Shown: one piece after another, positions 34,765 to 44,298 of the stretch | Layout of the letters: each line of letters begins with the position of its first letter | How positions within the stretch are numbered: position 1 is the first letter of the stretch | NCBI RefSeq assembly: GCF_030283205.1 | Contig: NZ_JASNWF010000003.1 | Location: forward strand, 1 to 64,000 | Length of the DNA: 64,000 nucleotides | Direction: 5' to 3' | Origin: Actinomadura opuntiae | GTDB taxonomy: Bacteria > Actinomycetota > Actinomycetes > Streptosporangiales > Streptosporangiaceae | Notes under the pieces: generated by a model | Told to the model about the DNA's origin: nothing | The model's database searches: none | What the model saw: the letters and a program-made list of their open reading frames with translations, nothing else | Made by a program: the position numbers and the translations under genes

Positions 34765-35835
34765 TCAGCGGGCCTCCTTGAGCGGCCGGATGCTCGCGTT
34801 CGGGTCCGCCAGCAGCTTGTCCAGCTGCGGCTTGTACCAGGCGTAGGCGTTCCGCACCGACTGCTGCCGCTTGAGGATCTCGTCGATGTTGCCGGAGTCC
34901 ATCACCAGGCCGGGCGTCTTGAACCAGCCGCTCGGCGGCTTGCCCTTGCCGTCGCGGACCGCCTTGATGAGCAGCGCCGTCGCGACGTAGCCCTTGAGGT
35001 AGTGCTCGGGGTCGATGCCGGCGAAGTTGGTGCCGCGCTTGATGGCGTCCAGCGTCTTCGGGTCGACGTCGAACCCGGCGGTCAGGTACCTGCCGTGCCG
35101 CTGCTCCTTGAGCCGGGCGAGGTTGTAGCTGTCGGCGTCGCCGACGCCGAGGAACGCCAGCGCGTCCGGATGGGCGTTCACCTGCGCCTGCCAGGCGCCG
35201 TAGCTCTGCGCCGGGTCGCTGTAGGTCTGGAACGGGCCGAGGACGCGGATGCCCGGGGCCTGCTGCGCGAGCGTGTCCTTGATGCCCTTCGCGCGGCTGT
35301 CGAGCACGGGCGTGCCCGGGTTCGGCACGCCGACGACGATCGTCCCCTTGGCGTCCTTGCCGAGCTTCTTCACCGCGGCCTGCGCGAGCATCGCGCCGAG
35401 TTCGTAGTTGTCGTTGCCGACGTAGAAGCCGACCTTGCTGCCGTCGGTGGGCGCGGTGTCCAGCGCGACGACCGGGATGCCCTTCTCGACGGCCTGCGCC
35501 GCAGGGCGGGTGAAGATCGGCGGGTCGAGGTTCTCCAGCACGATCCCATCCGGGTGGGTGACGGTGAGGTTCTGGAACAGCTGCTGCTCGGCGGGCCCGT
35601 CGGTGTTGGGCGGGCCGACGACCTTGAAGTCGATGTTCCCGGCCTGCTTGGACGCCTCGGTGGCGCCCTCGTACATCTCGCGGGCGAAGTTGAGGCTGTA
35701 GTTGGCGACGGCGATGCCCATCTTCAGCCGACCGCCCTTGCCGCCCGACCCGCCGCCGCAGGACGCGGTGGTCAGGACGGCGCCGAGCAGCACCGCGGCG
35801 GCCGCGGCGAGGGGCCCGCGAGGACGAAGGATCAT
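34765..35835 (-). CDS. CUT2-type substrate-binding lipoprotein
   Basis: 356 aa. A signal peptide ends in a lipobox-like LTTASC (Cys near residue 26) with a GGGSGGKGG linker, then a type I periplasmic-binding fold (LKMGIAVANYSLNFAREMYEGA; PDGIVLENLDPPIFTRPAAQAVEKGIPVVALDT; FLGVGDADSYNLARL). It presents an imported solute to the RbsC-like permease. Its ATG overlaps the permease stop (ATGA). It belongs with a benzoylformate-decarboxylase-like enzyme and SDR, so the ligand need not be ribose. Confidence 0.92.
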   Translation of the reverse strand: MILRPRGPLAAAAAVLLGAVLTTASCGGGSGGKGGRLKMGIAVANYSLNFAREMYEGATEASKQAGNIDFKVVGPPNTDGPAEQQLFQNLTVTHPDGIVLENLDPPIFTRPAAQAVEKGIPVVALDTAPTDGSKVGFYVGNDNYELGAMLAQAAVKKLGKDAKGTIVVGVPNPGTPVLDSRAKGIKDTLAQQAPGIRVLGPFQTYSDPAQSYGAWQAQVNAHPDALAFLGVGDADSYNLARLKEQRHGRYLTAGFDVDPKTLDAIKRGTNFAGIDPEHYLKGYVATALLIKAVRDGKGKPPSGWFKTPGLVMDSGNIDEILKRQQSVRNAYAWYKPQLDKLLADPNASIRPLKEAR

Positions 35836-36905
35836 GGGTTCCTCCCAGGTGGGCGCGGGTCGGGGACCGGCCCCGGCGGGCGGACCGGACGCAGGTCGCG
35901 GACGCGGCGCAGCAGCGGCGCGGCGCCGACGGCGACGAGGATGACGCCGCCGGTCGCGAAGGTCGTCCAGTTGATGGGGACCTCGAAGAACACCAGCGCC
36001 GCCGTGACGGCGCCGAGGATGAGGGTGCCCGCCGCGGCGCCGAGGACGGAGCCGCTGCCGCCCTTCAGCGGGGTGCCGCCGATGATGGCCGCGGCGATGG
36101 CGGTCAGCTCGTAGCCCTGCCCGATCGTGGGGTCGCCCGCGATGAAGAACGCCAGCGCGAGCACCGCCGCCACGCCCGCCATCAGCCCGGACAGCGCCAG
36201 TGCGGCGATCCGGGTGCTGGTCACGGGCAGCCCGCCGAACTCGGCGGCCTCCGGATTGGAGCCGATCGCCCGCACCCGCGCGCCGAACCTCGTCCGGGTG
36301 AACAGCACGCTGAGCACCGCGACGGCGAGGACGAACACCCACACCGCGTTCGGCACGCCGAGCAGGTCGCCGCCGCCGAGGACGCGGAACAGCGCGTCGC
36401 CCTGCGGCAGGTCGGTGATCTGCTTTCCCTCGGCGAGCGCGAGCCCGACGCCGCGCAGCAGCATCGCGGTGGCGAGCGTGACGATGAACGACGGCAGCCG
36501 CAGGTACGTCGTCACCGCGCCGTTGAGCGCCCCGACCAGCGCCGACAGCGCCAGCACGGCCAGCGCCGCCAGCCAGGTGTTCCAGCCGTCGCGGATCAGC
36601 AGCGCGCCGACGACCACGCCCATCGCGTACATCCCGCCGACCGACAGGTCGACCTCCCGCATCGCCAGCGCGAACACCATGCCGAGCGCCATCAGCCCGA
36701 CGTAGACCGAGTTGTGCGCGGTGGTGAGCAGGTTGCCGGTGCGCAGGAAGTCCGGCTGGAACAGCCCGACGCCGAGCACCAGCAGGACCAGCACGCCGAC
36801 GACGCCCGCCTCGTCGGGGACCGGGCGGCGCGTCCGGCGCCGGACGCCGGCCTCGCCGTCTTCGTTCGCCGCCCGCGCGGCGGCCGGGGGCCGTGGAACT
36901 GACAT
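35832..36905 (-). CDS. CUT2-type ABC permease (RbsC-like)
   Basis: 357 aa with about ten transmembrane helices and the BPD_transp_2 signatures MREVDLSVGGMYAMGVVVGA, LPSFIVTLATAMLLRGVGLAL and ARVRAIGSNPEAAEFGGLPV...FFIAGDPTIGQGYELTAIAAAIIGGTPLKGG. A cytoplasmic Arg/Ala-rich N-terminus precedes the first helix. First gene of the minus-strand importer operon, divergent from the SDR gene across a 43-bp palindrome. Confidence 0.92.
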   Translation of the reverse strand: MSVPRPPAAARAANEDGEAGVRRRTRRPVPDEAGVVGVLVLLVLGVGLFQPDFLRTGNLLTTAHNSVYVGLMALGMVFALAMREVDLSVGGMYAMGVVVGALLIRDGWNTWLAALAVLALSALVGALNGAVTTYLRLPSFIVTLATAMLLRGVGLALAEGKQITDLPQGDALFRVLGGGDLLGVPNAVWVFVLAVAVLSVLFTRTRFGARVRAIGSNPEAAEFGGLPVTSTRIAALALSGLMAGVAAVLALAFFIAGDPTIGQGYELTAIAAAIIGGTPLKGGSGSVLGAAAGTLILGAVTAALVFFEVPINWTTFATGGVILVAVGAAPLLRRVRDLRPVRPPGPVPDPRPPGRNP

Positions 36906-36934
36906 GCGGCGAGCATGGGACCGGCCGCCTTCCG

Positions 36935-36977
36935 CGACAAGGACGCCGTTTCAGTGAGTGAAAACGGCGCCTTGTCG
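36935..36977. promoter_or_regulatory. 43-bp imperfect palindrome, probable operator
   Basis: CGACAAGGACGCCGTTTCA faces TGAAAACGGCGCCTTGTCG around a GTGAG centre. The inner core is TTTCA-N5-TGAAA. It fills the 103-bp gap between the divergent permease (ATG 36905) and SDR (ATG 37009) genes. The IclR-type regulator at 39504 is the obvious candidate ligand, unproven. Confidence 0.65.
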
Positions 36978-37008
36978 GCGCCGCCGCGGCGGGCGCACGC
37001 TGCCGTCC

Positions 37009-37764
37009 ATGACCGAGACGCCGTCCTTGAACGGAACGCAGCGGGTCGCGCTCGTCACCGGCGCCGCGGGCGGGCTGGGCCGGGAGTTCGCGATCGCGCT
37101 CGCCGGGCGCGGGCTCCGGGTCGCGGGCCTGGACCTGGCCGACATGTCGGGCATCGCGGACCGCATCCCCGGCGACCGCTTCCTTCCGGTCCGCGCGGAT
37201 GTGACCGACCCGGACGAGGTGAAGGCGGCGGTGGAGGAGACCGTCGCCCGGTTCGGGGGCCTGCACATCGTGGTCAACAACGCCGGGATCTATCCGCCGA
37301 TCCCGTTCGAGAAGACGACGCTGGAGGACTGGCGCCGGATCATGCGGGTGAACCTGGACGGGCCGTTCCTGGTGTCGCACGCCGCGCTCCCCCACCTGCG
37401 CGCGGCGGGCTGGGGCCGGATCGTCAACATCGTCTCGGCCGTGGTGTTCCTCGGCCCGCCCGACCTGGTCGCCTACACCACGTCCAAGGCGGGGCTGGTC
37501 GGCTTCACCCGGGCGCTGGCGAGCGCGGTCGGGGCCGACGGGATCACCGTGAACGCGATCGCGCCCGGCCTCACCCGGACCGCGACCGCCGCCCGCACGA
37601 CCGGCGCGGACGGCGGCTTCGAGCGGGTGCGGGGCCTTCAGGCGGTCCCGGCGGTCGAGGAGCCGCGCGACCTGGTCTCCACGCTGCTGTACGTGGTGGA
37701 CGAGGGCAGCGGCTTCCTCACCGGGCAGACCATAAACGTCGACGGCGGCTCCGCCAAGCACTGA
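37009..37764 (+). CDS. SDR-family dehydrogenase
   Basis: 251 aa. Cofactor motif TGAAGGLG near residue 16, VVNNAGIYPP, catalytic Ser in NIVSAVV and YTTSK; C-terminal SGFLTGQTINVDGG. Loop VAGLDLAD (acidic after strand 2) suggests NAD preference. Begins at ATG 37009; earlier in-frame ATG 36958 lies inside the palindrome. Followed 18 bp later by the ThDP-enzyme gene, so it probably oxidises a 2-hydroxy acid or aldehyde intermediate of the same pathway. Confidence 0.9.
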   Translation: MTETPSLNGTQRVALVTGAAGGLGREFAIALAGRGLRVAGLDLADMSGIADRIPGDRFLPVRADVTDPDEVKAAVEETVARFGGLHIVVNNAGIYPPIPFEKTTLEDWRRIMRVNLDGPFLVSHAALPHLRAAGWGRIVNIVSAVVFLGPPDLVAYTTSKAGLVGFTRALASAVGADGITVNAIAPGLTRTATAARTTGADGGFERVRGLQAVPAVEEPRDLVSTLLYVVDEGSGFLTGQTINVDGGSAKH

Positions 37765-37782
37765 CATCCGGGAAGGCAGGAC

Positions 37783-39450
37783 ATGAGGCCGATCGAGGCG
37801 CTGCTGGAGATCGCGCGGGACGAGGGCGTCACGCGGATCTTCGGAAATCCCGGCACCACCGAGCTGCCGCTGATGGACGCGCTGGTCGAGGCGCCCGACC
37901 TGCACTATGTGCTGGGGTTGCAGGAGGCGTCGGTGGTCGCGATGGCGGACGGGTACGCCCGCGCCACGCGCCGCACGTCGATGGTCAGCCTGCACGTCGC
38001 GGCGGGCGTCGCGAACGGGCTGATCGGGATGCTGAACGCGCTGCGATCGCGGACGCCGATGGTGATCGTCGCGGGCCAGCAGGACCGGCGGCACCTCCTC
38101 CAAGACCCGATGCTGTCGGGCGACCTGGTGGGGCTGGCGTCGGCGGCGACGAAGTGGGCGGTCGAGGTTCAACACGCCCGTGACCTGCCGATCGTGCTGC
38201 GGCGCGCGTTCGCGCTGGCGGCGCGTCCGCCGGCGGGTCCGGTGCTGGTGTCAGTGCCGATGGACTTGCTGGAGGAGGACTGCGACGTCGCCGTGCCCGC
38301 CCGCTCCCCCGTGACGGGCCCGGGACCGGCGGACGTCGCGGACGCGGCGGCACTGCTCGCGGCGGCCGAGCGTCCGGTCGTGGTCGCCGGCGACGGGGTG
38401 GGGCGGGCGGGCGCCGTCGCCGAACTGGTCGCGGTCGCCGAACGGCTCGGCGCGGCCGTCCACCACCAGCCGATGAACGACGGAATCGACTTCCCCACCG
38501 GGCATCCGCTGTACGCCGGGATGCTGCCGCCGCGCAACGCGGTCATCCGGGAGACGCTCGCCGCGCACGACGCCGCGTTGATCGCCGGATGCCACGCGTT
38601 CATGCCGCACCACTACACGCCCGGCCCGGCGGTCCCGGACGGCCTCACGATCGTGCAGATCGACGAGGACCCGGCGGAGATCGGCCGCAACTTCGCCGTC
38701 CGGCACGGCCTGACCGGCGACCTCGCCGGGACGCTGCTCGCGCTCGCCACCGCGCTGGATGGCCGGGTGCCGTCCGCGCGCGAGCGGATCGAGCGGCTCG
38801 GCGCCGCGCACGCCCGTGCCCGCGCGGAGACGGAGCAGCGGGCGGCCGCCGCCTACGGGCCCGCCCCGATGGACCCGGCCGCCGCCGCGCACGCGGTCGC
38901 CGCAGGACTGCCCGGCGACGCGGTCGTGGTGGAGGAGGCGATCACGACCGGGTTGAGGCTGCGCGCCGTGCTGCGCCAGGACCGGCCCGGCTCTTACGTG
39001 CACACGGTGGGCGGCGGGCTCGGTTGGGGCATCGGCGCGGCGGTCGGCACCCGGATGGGCTGCGGCGACCGCCCGGTGGTCGCGGTGCTCGGGGACGGCT
39101 GCGCGATGTTCGGCGTGCAGGGCCTGTGGAGCGCCGCCCGCCACCGGGTGCCGGTCGCGTTCGTCGTGATGAACAACGGCGAGTACCGCACCCTCAAGGA
39201 GACCCTCGACGAGGGCGGCGGCGCGTCCGCCGAGCACGGCCGCTACGTCGGTATGGACCTCGCGCCGCCGGCGCTGGACTGGCAGGCGGCGGCGCGGCTG
39301 TTCGGTATCGCCTCGGTGCGCGCGGGATCGGCGGCGGAGCTGGCGGAGGCGGTCGCGGCGGCGAAGGACCTGGAGGCGCCGCTGCTGATCGAGGCTCCGG
39401 TCGCCGGGCACGCCCCCTCGTCCGGCGGCCGGCCTCCGGGCTCGCGGTGA
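37783..39450 (+). CDS. Benzoylformate decarboxylase-like ThDP enzyme
   Basis: 555-aa thiamine-diphosphate enzyme. N-terminal RIFGNPGTTELPLMDAL carries the cofactor-activating Glu and a loop Gly/Asn pattern like benzoylformate decarboxylase. SLHVAAGVANGL holds a His equivalent to its active-site His70, and ACHAF-like GCHAFMPHHYTPG to the His281 region. The C-terminal ThDP motif is GDGCAMFGVQGLWSAARHRVPVAFVVMNNGEY. These favour a 2-oxo-acid decarboxylase (phenylglyoxylate type) over acetolactate synthase. The aromatic or other substrate should arrive through the neighbouring importer. Confidence 0.85.
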   Translation: MRPIEALLEIARDEGVTRIFGNPGTTELPLMDALVEAPDLHYVLGLQEASVVAMADGYARATRRTSMVSLHVAAGVANGLIGMLNALRSRTPMVIVAGQQDRRHLLQDPMLSGDLVGLASAATKWAVEVQHARDLPIVLRRAFALAARPPAGPVLVSVPMDLLEEDCDVAVPARSPVTGPGPADVADAAALLAAAERPVVVAGDGVGRAGAVAELVAVAERLGAAVHHQPMNDGIDFPTGHPLYAGMLPPRNAVIRETLAAHDAALIAGCHAFMPHHYTPGPAVPDGLTIVQIDEDPAEIGRNFAVRHGLTGDLAGTLLALATALDGRVPSARERIERLGAAHARARAETEQRAAAAYGPAPMDPAAAAHAVAAGLPGDAVVVEEAITTGLRLRAVLRQDRPGSYVHTVGGGLGWGIGAAVGTRMGCGDRPVVAVLGDGCAMFGVQGLWSAARHRVPVAFVVMNNGEYRTLKETLDEGGGASAEHGRYVGMDLAPPALDWQAAARLFGIASVRAGSAAELAEAVAAAKDLEAPLLIEAPVAGHAPSSGGRPPGSR

Positions 39451-39503
39451 GCGGCGGGCCGCCGCCCCTTGCCGGGACGCCCGATCGCGGTGACGATCGG
39501 GAC

Positions 39504-40313
39504 ATGGACACGCGCGCCCGCGGAGCGGAGCCGGAGCCAGAACCGCCGCGATCGGTGCTGGCGCGCGGGCTCAGCCTGCTGGACGCCTTCGGCTCCGCCG
39601 ACACCGAGCTGACGTTGACCGAGCTGGCCGCGCGCACCGGGCTGCCCAAGCCGACCGCGCACCGGCTGCTGGGGGAGCTGGTGCGGTGGGGCGGCGTCGA
39701 GCGGACCGCGGCCGGCTACCGGCTGAGCATGCGGCTGTTCGTGCTGGGCCAGCGGGCGCCCCGGCCGCGCGGGTTCCGCGAGGCCGCGCTGCCCCACCTG
39801 GAGGATCTGTACGAGGCGACGCACGAGAACATCCACCTGGCGGTGCTGGACGGCGTCGACACGCTGTTCCTGGAGAAGGTCAGCGGGCACCGGTCCATGC
39901 CGATCATCTCCCGCGTCGGCGGCCGGCTCCCCGCGTACTGCACCGCGACCGGCAAGCTGTTCCTCGCGCTCGGGCCGCGGGAGCGGCTGGACCGGGTGCT
40001 GGCGGCCGGGCTCGCCCGCCACACCCCGCACACCATCGTCATGCCGGGGCTGCTGCGGCGGGAGCTGGCCCGCACCGCCGACCGCGGCTACGCGGTGAAC
40101 CGGGAGGAGTCGGAGGCGGGGGTGTCCGCCGTCGCCGCGCCCGTCTTCGACCACCGCCGCCGGGTGATCGCCGCGATCTCCATCACCGGCAACGTGTGCC
40201 GGCTGGACCTGGACCGGCTCGCCCCGGCCGTCCGGACCGCGGCGCTGTCGCTGTCGCGCGAGCTGGCCCGCGACGGCGCGCCCCTGCCGCCACCGCGGTT
40301 AAGAACCTCCTGA
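39504..40313 (+). CDS. IclR-family transcriptional regulator
   Basis: 269 aa. Winged HTH (about 18-80: [41 protein letters not shown]) and C-terminal effector domain ([43 protein letters not shown]). It follows the decarboxylase by 53 bp on the same strand and likely controls the divergent importer and enzyme genes. Its last codons overlap the left arm of an inverted repeat (40310-40347). Confidence 0.92.
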   Translation: MDTRARGAEPEPEPPRSVLARGLSLLDAFGSADTELTLTELAARTGLPKPTAHRLLGELVRWGGVERTAAGYRLSMRLFVLGQRAPRPRGFREAALPHLEDLYEATHENIHLAVLDGVDTLFLEKVSGHRSMPIISRVGGRLPAYCTATGKLFLALGPRERLDRVLAAGLARHTPHTIVMPGLLRRELARTADRGYAVNREESEAGVSAVAAPVFDHRRRVIAAISITGNVCRLDLDRLAPAVRTAALSLSRELARDGAPLPPPRLRTS

Positions 40314-40347
40314 GCGGCGTCTAAGACTCCTCTCACCCTCCGCTCAG
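40310..40347. promoter_or_regulatory. Inverted repeat between IclR gene and two-component system
   Basis: CTGAGCGG (40310-40317, containing the IclR stop) and CCGCTCAG (40340-40347) form an 8-bp GC-rich stem with a 22-nt loop. It could terminate the catabolic operon or serve as an operator for the response regulator that begins at 40393. Confidence 0.45.
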
Positions 40348-40392
40348 AATCGGTGGCCCACAGTGGTGGCCGGACCGAGCGAGGGAGCGGAG

Positions 40393-41121
40393 ATGGCGGA
40401 GGCGGACGCGGGCGCGGGCGCGGGCGCGCCGAGGATCCTGGTGGCCGACGACGATCCGGCGGTGCGCGCGGCGCTGGAGCGGGTGCTGCGCTTCAACGGC
40501 TACGAGGTGGAGCTCGCGGCCGACGGCCTGGAGACGCTGGAGGCGATCGACCGGGCGGCCCCGGACGCGGTCGTGCTCGACTGGATGATGCCGAACCTGG
40601 ACGGGATCGGCACCTGCCGGATGCTGCGCGGCCGCGGCGACGACCTGCCGGTGCTGCTGCTGACCGCGCGGGACGGCCTGGACGACCGCATCGCCGGGCT
40701 CGACGCGGGCGCCGACGACTACATCGCCAAGCCGTTCGAGCTGGAGGAGCTGACGGCGCGGCTGCGCGCGCTGCTGCGCCGCTCGCGCGGGTTCGGCGCG
40801 GAGCCGGGCGGTGACGAGGTGCTGCGGTTCGCGGACCTGGTGATGAACGTCGACACCCGGCAGGTGCGGCGCGGCGGGCGGCCGCTGCAGCTGACCCGCA
40901 CCGAGTTCGACCTGCTGGAGCTGCTGATGCGGCGGCCGCGGCGGGTGCTGGAGCGGGCCCGGATCCACGAGGAGGTGTGGGGGTTCGACTTCGGCCGGTC
41001 GTCGAACTCGCTGCACGTCTACATCGGCTACCTGCGCCGCAAGACCGAGGAGCACGGCGGGCCGCGGCTGATCCACACGGTGCGGGGCGTCGGGTACGCG
41101 CTGCGGGAGGACCCGGTATGA
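40393..41121 (+). CDS. OmpR/PhoB-type response regulator (MprA-like)
   Basis: 242 aa. Receiver domain with [15 protein letters not shown], phospho-Asp in [26 protein letters not shown]; then a winged-helix DNA-binding domain ([31 protein letters not shown] ... [13 protein letters not shown] ... TVRGVGYAL). GGGAGCGGAG precedes ATG 40393. The next gene overlaps its stop by 4 bp. The pair resembles mycobacterial MprAB, an envelope-stress system. Confidence 0.93.
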   Translation: MAEADAGAGAGAPRILVADDDPAVRAALERVLRFNGYEVELAADGLETLEAIDRAAPDAVVLDWMMPNLDGIGTCRMLRGRGDDLPVLLLTARDGLDDRIAGLDAGADDYIAKPFELEELTARLRALLRRSRGFGAEPGGDEVLRFADLVMNVDTRQVRRGGRPLQLTRTEFDLLELLMRRPRRVLERARIHEEVWGFDFGRSSNSLHVYIGYLRRKTEEHGGPRLIHTVRGVGYALREDPV

Positions 41122-42527
41122 GGCTGCGGCCGCGCGGTCGGCGACGGCGCGGGCTGTCGCTGCGGACGCGCGTCGCGCTGCTGGCCGCCGGGACGGTGAT
41201 CGCCGCGATCGTCGTGACGTCGGTGGTGTCGTTCACCATGTTCACCGGGCGGCTGCGCAACGAGATCGACCAGAACCTCATCGGGCAGGCGCAGACGCTC
41301 GCCGACAACGTCAACGGCCGGCCCGGCGACCGGCACGACGGCGACCTGCTGGCGGCGCTGGACATGAGCGTCGCGACGGTCCGCGGCGGCCGCGCGGTCT
41401 CGCCGCCGGGCACCCGGACGCCGCCGCCCGTCGACCAGGCCGCGGTGCGGAGGGTGTCGGCGCCGGGCGGCCCTCCGTTCGTGCTGGCGGACGGCGAGTC
41501 GGGCGGCGTGCACATGCGGGTCATCACCGTGCGGGCGCAGGACGGGACGGTGATCGTGCTGGGCCGGTCGCTGACGATGGTCGACGAGACCGTCACCGGC
41601 TTCCAGTACATGACGATCATGGTGGGGGCGGGCGCGGCGGTGCTGGCGGCGGGCGCGGGCATCGCGGTGGCGGGCGCCGGGCTGCAGCCGGTGCGGCGGC
41701 TGACCCGCGCGGTCGCGGCGATCGCCCGCACCCAGGATTTGAACACCGAGCCGATCCGGGTGTCGGGCGACGACGAGATCAGCCGGCTGGCGGGGAGCTT
41801 CAACGCGATGCTCGCCGCGCTGAACCGGTCCCGGGAGCGGCAGCGGCGGCTCGTCGCCGACGCCGGGCACGAGCTGCGCACCCCGCTGACCAGCCTGCGC
41901 ACCAACATCGACCTGCTGATCCAGTCGCGCGCCCATCCCGAGCGGACGCTGCCGCACGGCAGCATGGACGCGCTCCTCGGCGACGTGAAGGCGCAGCTGC
42001 GGGAGCTGACGAACCTCGTCGGCGACCTGGTCGAGCTGGCCCGCGACGACGAGCAGGCCGCGGTGCGCACCGAGGTCCGGCTGGACCGGGTCGTCCCGCT
42101 CGCGGTGGACCGGGTCCGGCTGCGGGCGCCGGCGGCGACGTTCGAGACGCGGCTGGAGCCGTGGCTGGTGCGCGGCTCGGAACCGGCGCTCGTCCGCGCG
42201 GTCACGAACCTGCTGGACAACGCGGTGAAGTTCAGCCCGCCGGACGGCACCGTCCGGATCGTCCTGCGCGATGGGGAGCTGCTGGTCGCCGACGAGGGGC
42301 CGGGCATACCCGAGACGACGCTCCCCTATGTCTTCGAGCGCTTCTACCGCGCGCCGGAAGCCCGCGCGCTGCCGGGCTCGGGGCTGGGGCTGGCGATCGT
42401 CCGGCACACCGCCGAGCAGCACGGCGGCACGGTGTCGGCGTGCAACCGGCCCGAGGGCGGCGCGCTCATGCGTCTGCGCCTTCCTGGGACGCCGCAAGCG
42501 TCCGCGAACCGGTCGGATGGAGCATGA
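41118..42527 (+). CDS. Sensor histidine kinase (MprB-like)
   Basis: 469 aa. TM1 near residues 22-42, an extracytoplasmic region of about 120 aa, TM2 ([25 protein letters not shown]), HAMP ([21 protein letters not shown]), HisKA ([21 protein letters not shown]) and HATPase ([37 protein letters not shown]). ATG 41118 overlaps the regulator stop (ATGA), indicating coupled translation. Its final 62 bp overlap the end of the convergent ABC exporter gene. Confidence 0.93.
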   Translation: MRLRPRGRRRRGLSLRTRVALLAAGTVIAAIVVTSVVSFTMFTGRLRNEIDQNLIGQAQTLADNVNGRPGDRHDGDLLAALDMSVATVRGGRAVSPPGTRTPPPVDQAAVRRVSAPGGPPFVLADGESGGVHMRVITVRAQDGTVIVLGRSLTMVDETVTGFQYMTIMVGAGAAVLAAGAGIAVAGAGLQPVRRLTRAVAAIARTQDLNTEPIRVSGDDEISRLAGSFNAMLAALNRSRERQRRLVADAGHELRTPLTSLRTNIDLLIQSRAHPERTLPHGSMDALLGDVKAQLRELTNLVGDLVELARDDEQAAVRTEVRLDRVVPLAVDRVRLRAPAATFETRLEPWLVRGSEPALVRAVTNLLDNAVKFSPPDGTVRIVLRDGELLVADEGPGIPETTLPYVFERFYRAPEARALPGSGLGLAIVRHTAEQHGGTVSACNRPEGGALMRLRLPGTPQASANRSDGA

Positions 42528-44193
42528 CGATCCGGTCCGCCTTCGGCGCCAGATGCAGGTCGTGGGTGATGAGGATCGTGGTCCGGCCGGCCATCAGTCG
42601 CCGCAGCGGGCCGAGGACGTTGCGGGCCGTACGCGCGTCCAGGCCGGTCGTGGGCTCGTCGAGCACGAGGACCGGCGCGTCCCGCACCATGGCGCGGGCG
42701 ATCCCGATCCGCTGCCGCTGGCCGCCCGACAGCAGCCGTCCCCGCTGCCCGATCTCGGTGTCGTAGCCGTCCGGCAGCGCGGTGATGAAGTCGTGGGCGT
42801 CGGCGGCGACCGCCGCGGCGACGATCTCCGCCTCGGTCGCGCCGGGCCTCCCGTAGGCGATGTTGTCGCGGACGGTGCCGGAGAACATCAGCGTCTCCTG
42901 CTGCAGCACGGTGACGGTGTCGCGGAGCGCGGCGAGCGACAGCTCCCGCAGCGGGATCCCGTCCAGCCGGATCCCGCCGGAGTCGGGATCGTAGAAGCGC
43001 AGCAGCAGCTTGGTGACCGTCGACTTCCCCGCGCCGCTCGGCCCGGCCAGCAGCACCAGCTCGCCCGGCCCGGCTCTGAAGTGCAGGTCCTCGATGACGG
43101 GACGGTCGGCGCCCGGATAGCGGAACGTGACGTGGTCGAAGGCGACCCGCCCGCGCCGCGCGACCCGGGTGCGCGCCGCCGGATGCTCGGCGACGGCGGG
43201 CCGGGTCCGCAGCACCTCCTGGACGCGGTCGGCGCCCGCCGCCGCCTCAGACGCGGTGAGCGCGAGCTCCCCGAGGCTCTGCACGTTCGGGTACAGGTAG
43301 CCGAGGTAGGCGGCGAAGGACAGCAGCCCGCCGAGCGTGATCCGATGCTCCTGCAGTTCCCACGCGCCGGCGCCGAGCACGACCAGCACGCAGACCGTCT
43401 CGACGACCTCGACTAGCGGCCCGTACAGGCTGGACAGCCGGCTCTCGGCCATCTTCGCCGCCAGCCAGGTGCGTCCCTCGGCGTGCAGCCGCCGCGCCTG
43501 CATCTCCTGCCGGTTGTAGGCCTGGACGAGCGGCTGGTTCGACAGGCTTTCCTCGACGGTGCCGACCATCGCGCCGTTGCTCAGCCGCTCCTGCCCGGCC
43601 GCCGCCCGGAACCGTCCGGAGAACCCCCGCGTCACCAGCAGGAAGACCGGGACGAGCGCGCACGCCACCAGCGCCAGGTCCCACCGGACGGCGAACGCCG
43701 CGGCCACGAAGAACACGGCGCTGACGACCGCCGTCACCATCCGGACCAGCCCGGAGGCGACCAGTTCCTCGATCGCCTCGACGTCGTCGGTCAGCCGCGC
43801 CATCAGGTCGCCGAGCCGCCCCCGGTCGAAGAACTCCGGCGACAGCGTCTGGACGTGCGCGAACACCCGGTCGCGCAGCCGCAGCAGGAACCGCTCCCCC
43901 GCCAGCGTCGTCACGTACTCGCCGACGAACGTCATCAGCGCGGCCACCACCGCGATGCCGAGCCACTCGGCGGCCGGCGTCCAGAAGGCGGCCAGGTCGC
44001 GGGCGGCCAGCGCCCGGTCGGTGATGACGCCGAACAGCCGGATCGCCGCCACCTCGCAGGCGGCCGCCGCGACGGCGAGCACGCCGCCGAGCAGCAGCAG
44101 CCGCCGGTCCCCCCGCATGAGCGGCCAGAAATGCCGGAACGTCGTGCGCACCGACACGACGGGCGCGGCCTCCGAAAGAGTTGTCCCGGCCAC
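42466..44193 (-). CDS. ABC exporter half-transporter (fused permease-ATPase)
   Basis: 575 aa. Six transmembrane helices (about 30-300) with the coupling segment EFFDRGRLGDLMARLTDDVEAIEELV, then an ATPase with Walker A GPSGAGKST, Q-loop VLQQETLMFSGTVRDNIAYG, signature LSGGQRQRIGIARAM, Walker B VLVLDEPTTGLD and H-loop ITHDL. Homodimeric exporter layout; the C-terminal region is short. No partner half-transporter is adjacent. Substrate unknown; being convergent with the MprAB-like pair does not show co-regulation. Confidence 0.92.
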   Translation of the reverse strand: MAGTTLSEAAPVVSVRTTFRHFWPLMRGDRRLLLLGGVLAVAAAACEVAAIRLFGVITDRALAARDLAAFWTPAAEWLGIAVVAALMTFVGEYVTTLAGERFLLRLRDRVFAHVQTLSPEFFDRGRLGDLMARLTDDVEAIEELVASGLVRMVTAVVSAVFFVAAAFAVRWDLALVACALVPVFLLVTRGFSGRFRAAAGQERLSNGAMVGTVEESLSNQPLVQAYNRQEMQARRLHAEGRTWLAAKMAESRLSSLYGPLVEVVETVCVLVVLGAGAWELQEHRITLGGLLSFAAYLGYLYPNVQSLGELALTASEAAAGADRVQEVLRTRPAVAEHPAARTRVARRGRVAFDHVTFRYPGADRPVIEDLHFRAGPGELVLLAGPSGAGKSTVTKLLLRFYDPDSGGIRLDGIPLRELSLAALRDTVTVLQQETLMFSGTVRDNIAYGRPGATEAEIVAAAVAADAHDFITALPDGYDTEIGQRGRLLSGGQRQRIGIARAMVRDAPVLVLDEPTTGLDARTARNVLGPLRRLMAGRTTILITHDLHLAPKADRIVMLHPTGSRTLAASQEGADA

Positions 44194-44229
44194 GTCCTCT
44201 CCCCTCGCTCCCGCGCGTTCCCGCGCATG

Positions 44230-44276
44230 AAAAAGGACGGGAGCCGGCAGGGCGCGTTCTTTGCCCCGCCGGCTCC
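44230..44276 (-). terminator. Intrinsic terminator of the small basic gene
   Basis: Minus strand: GGAGCCGGCGGGGC (44263-44276), 9-nt loop, GCCCTGCCGGCTCC (44240-44253), then CGTCC and five Ts (44230-44234). The 14-bp stem has one G-U pair. It lies 22 bp after the stop of the 34-aa gene. Confidence 0.85.
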
Positions 44277-44298
44277 GCCCGGCTCGTGTGTTCGCCCG

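Noticed and set aside
34765..38175. 1136-codon minus-strand ORF
   Set aside because: Only its 3' end (34765-35835, starting at the ATG with a signal peptide) is a gene; the rest covers the permease and SDR genes in wrong frames.
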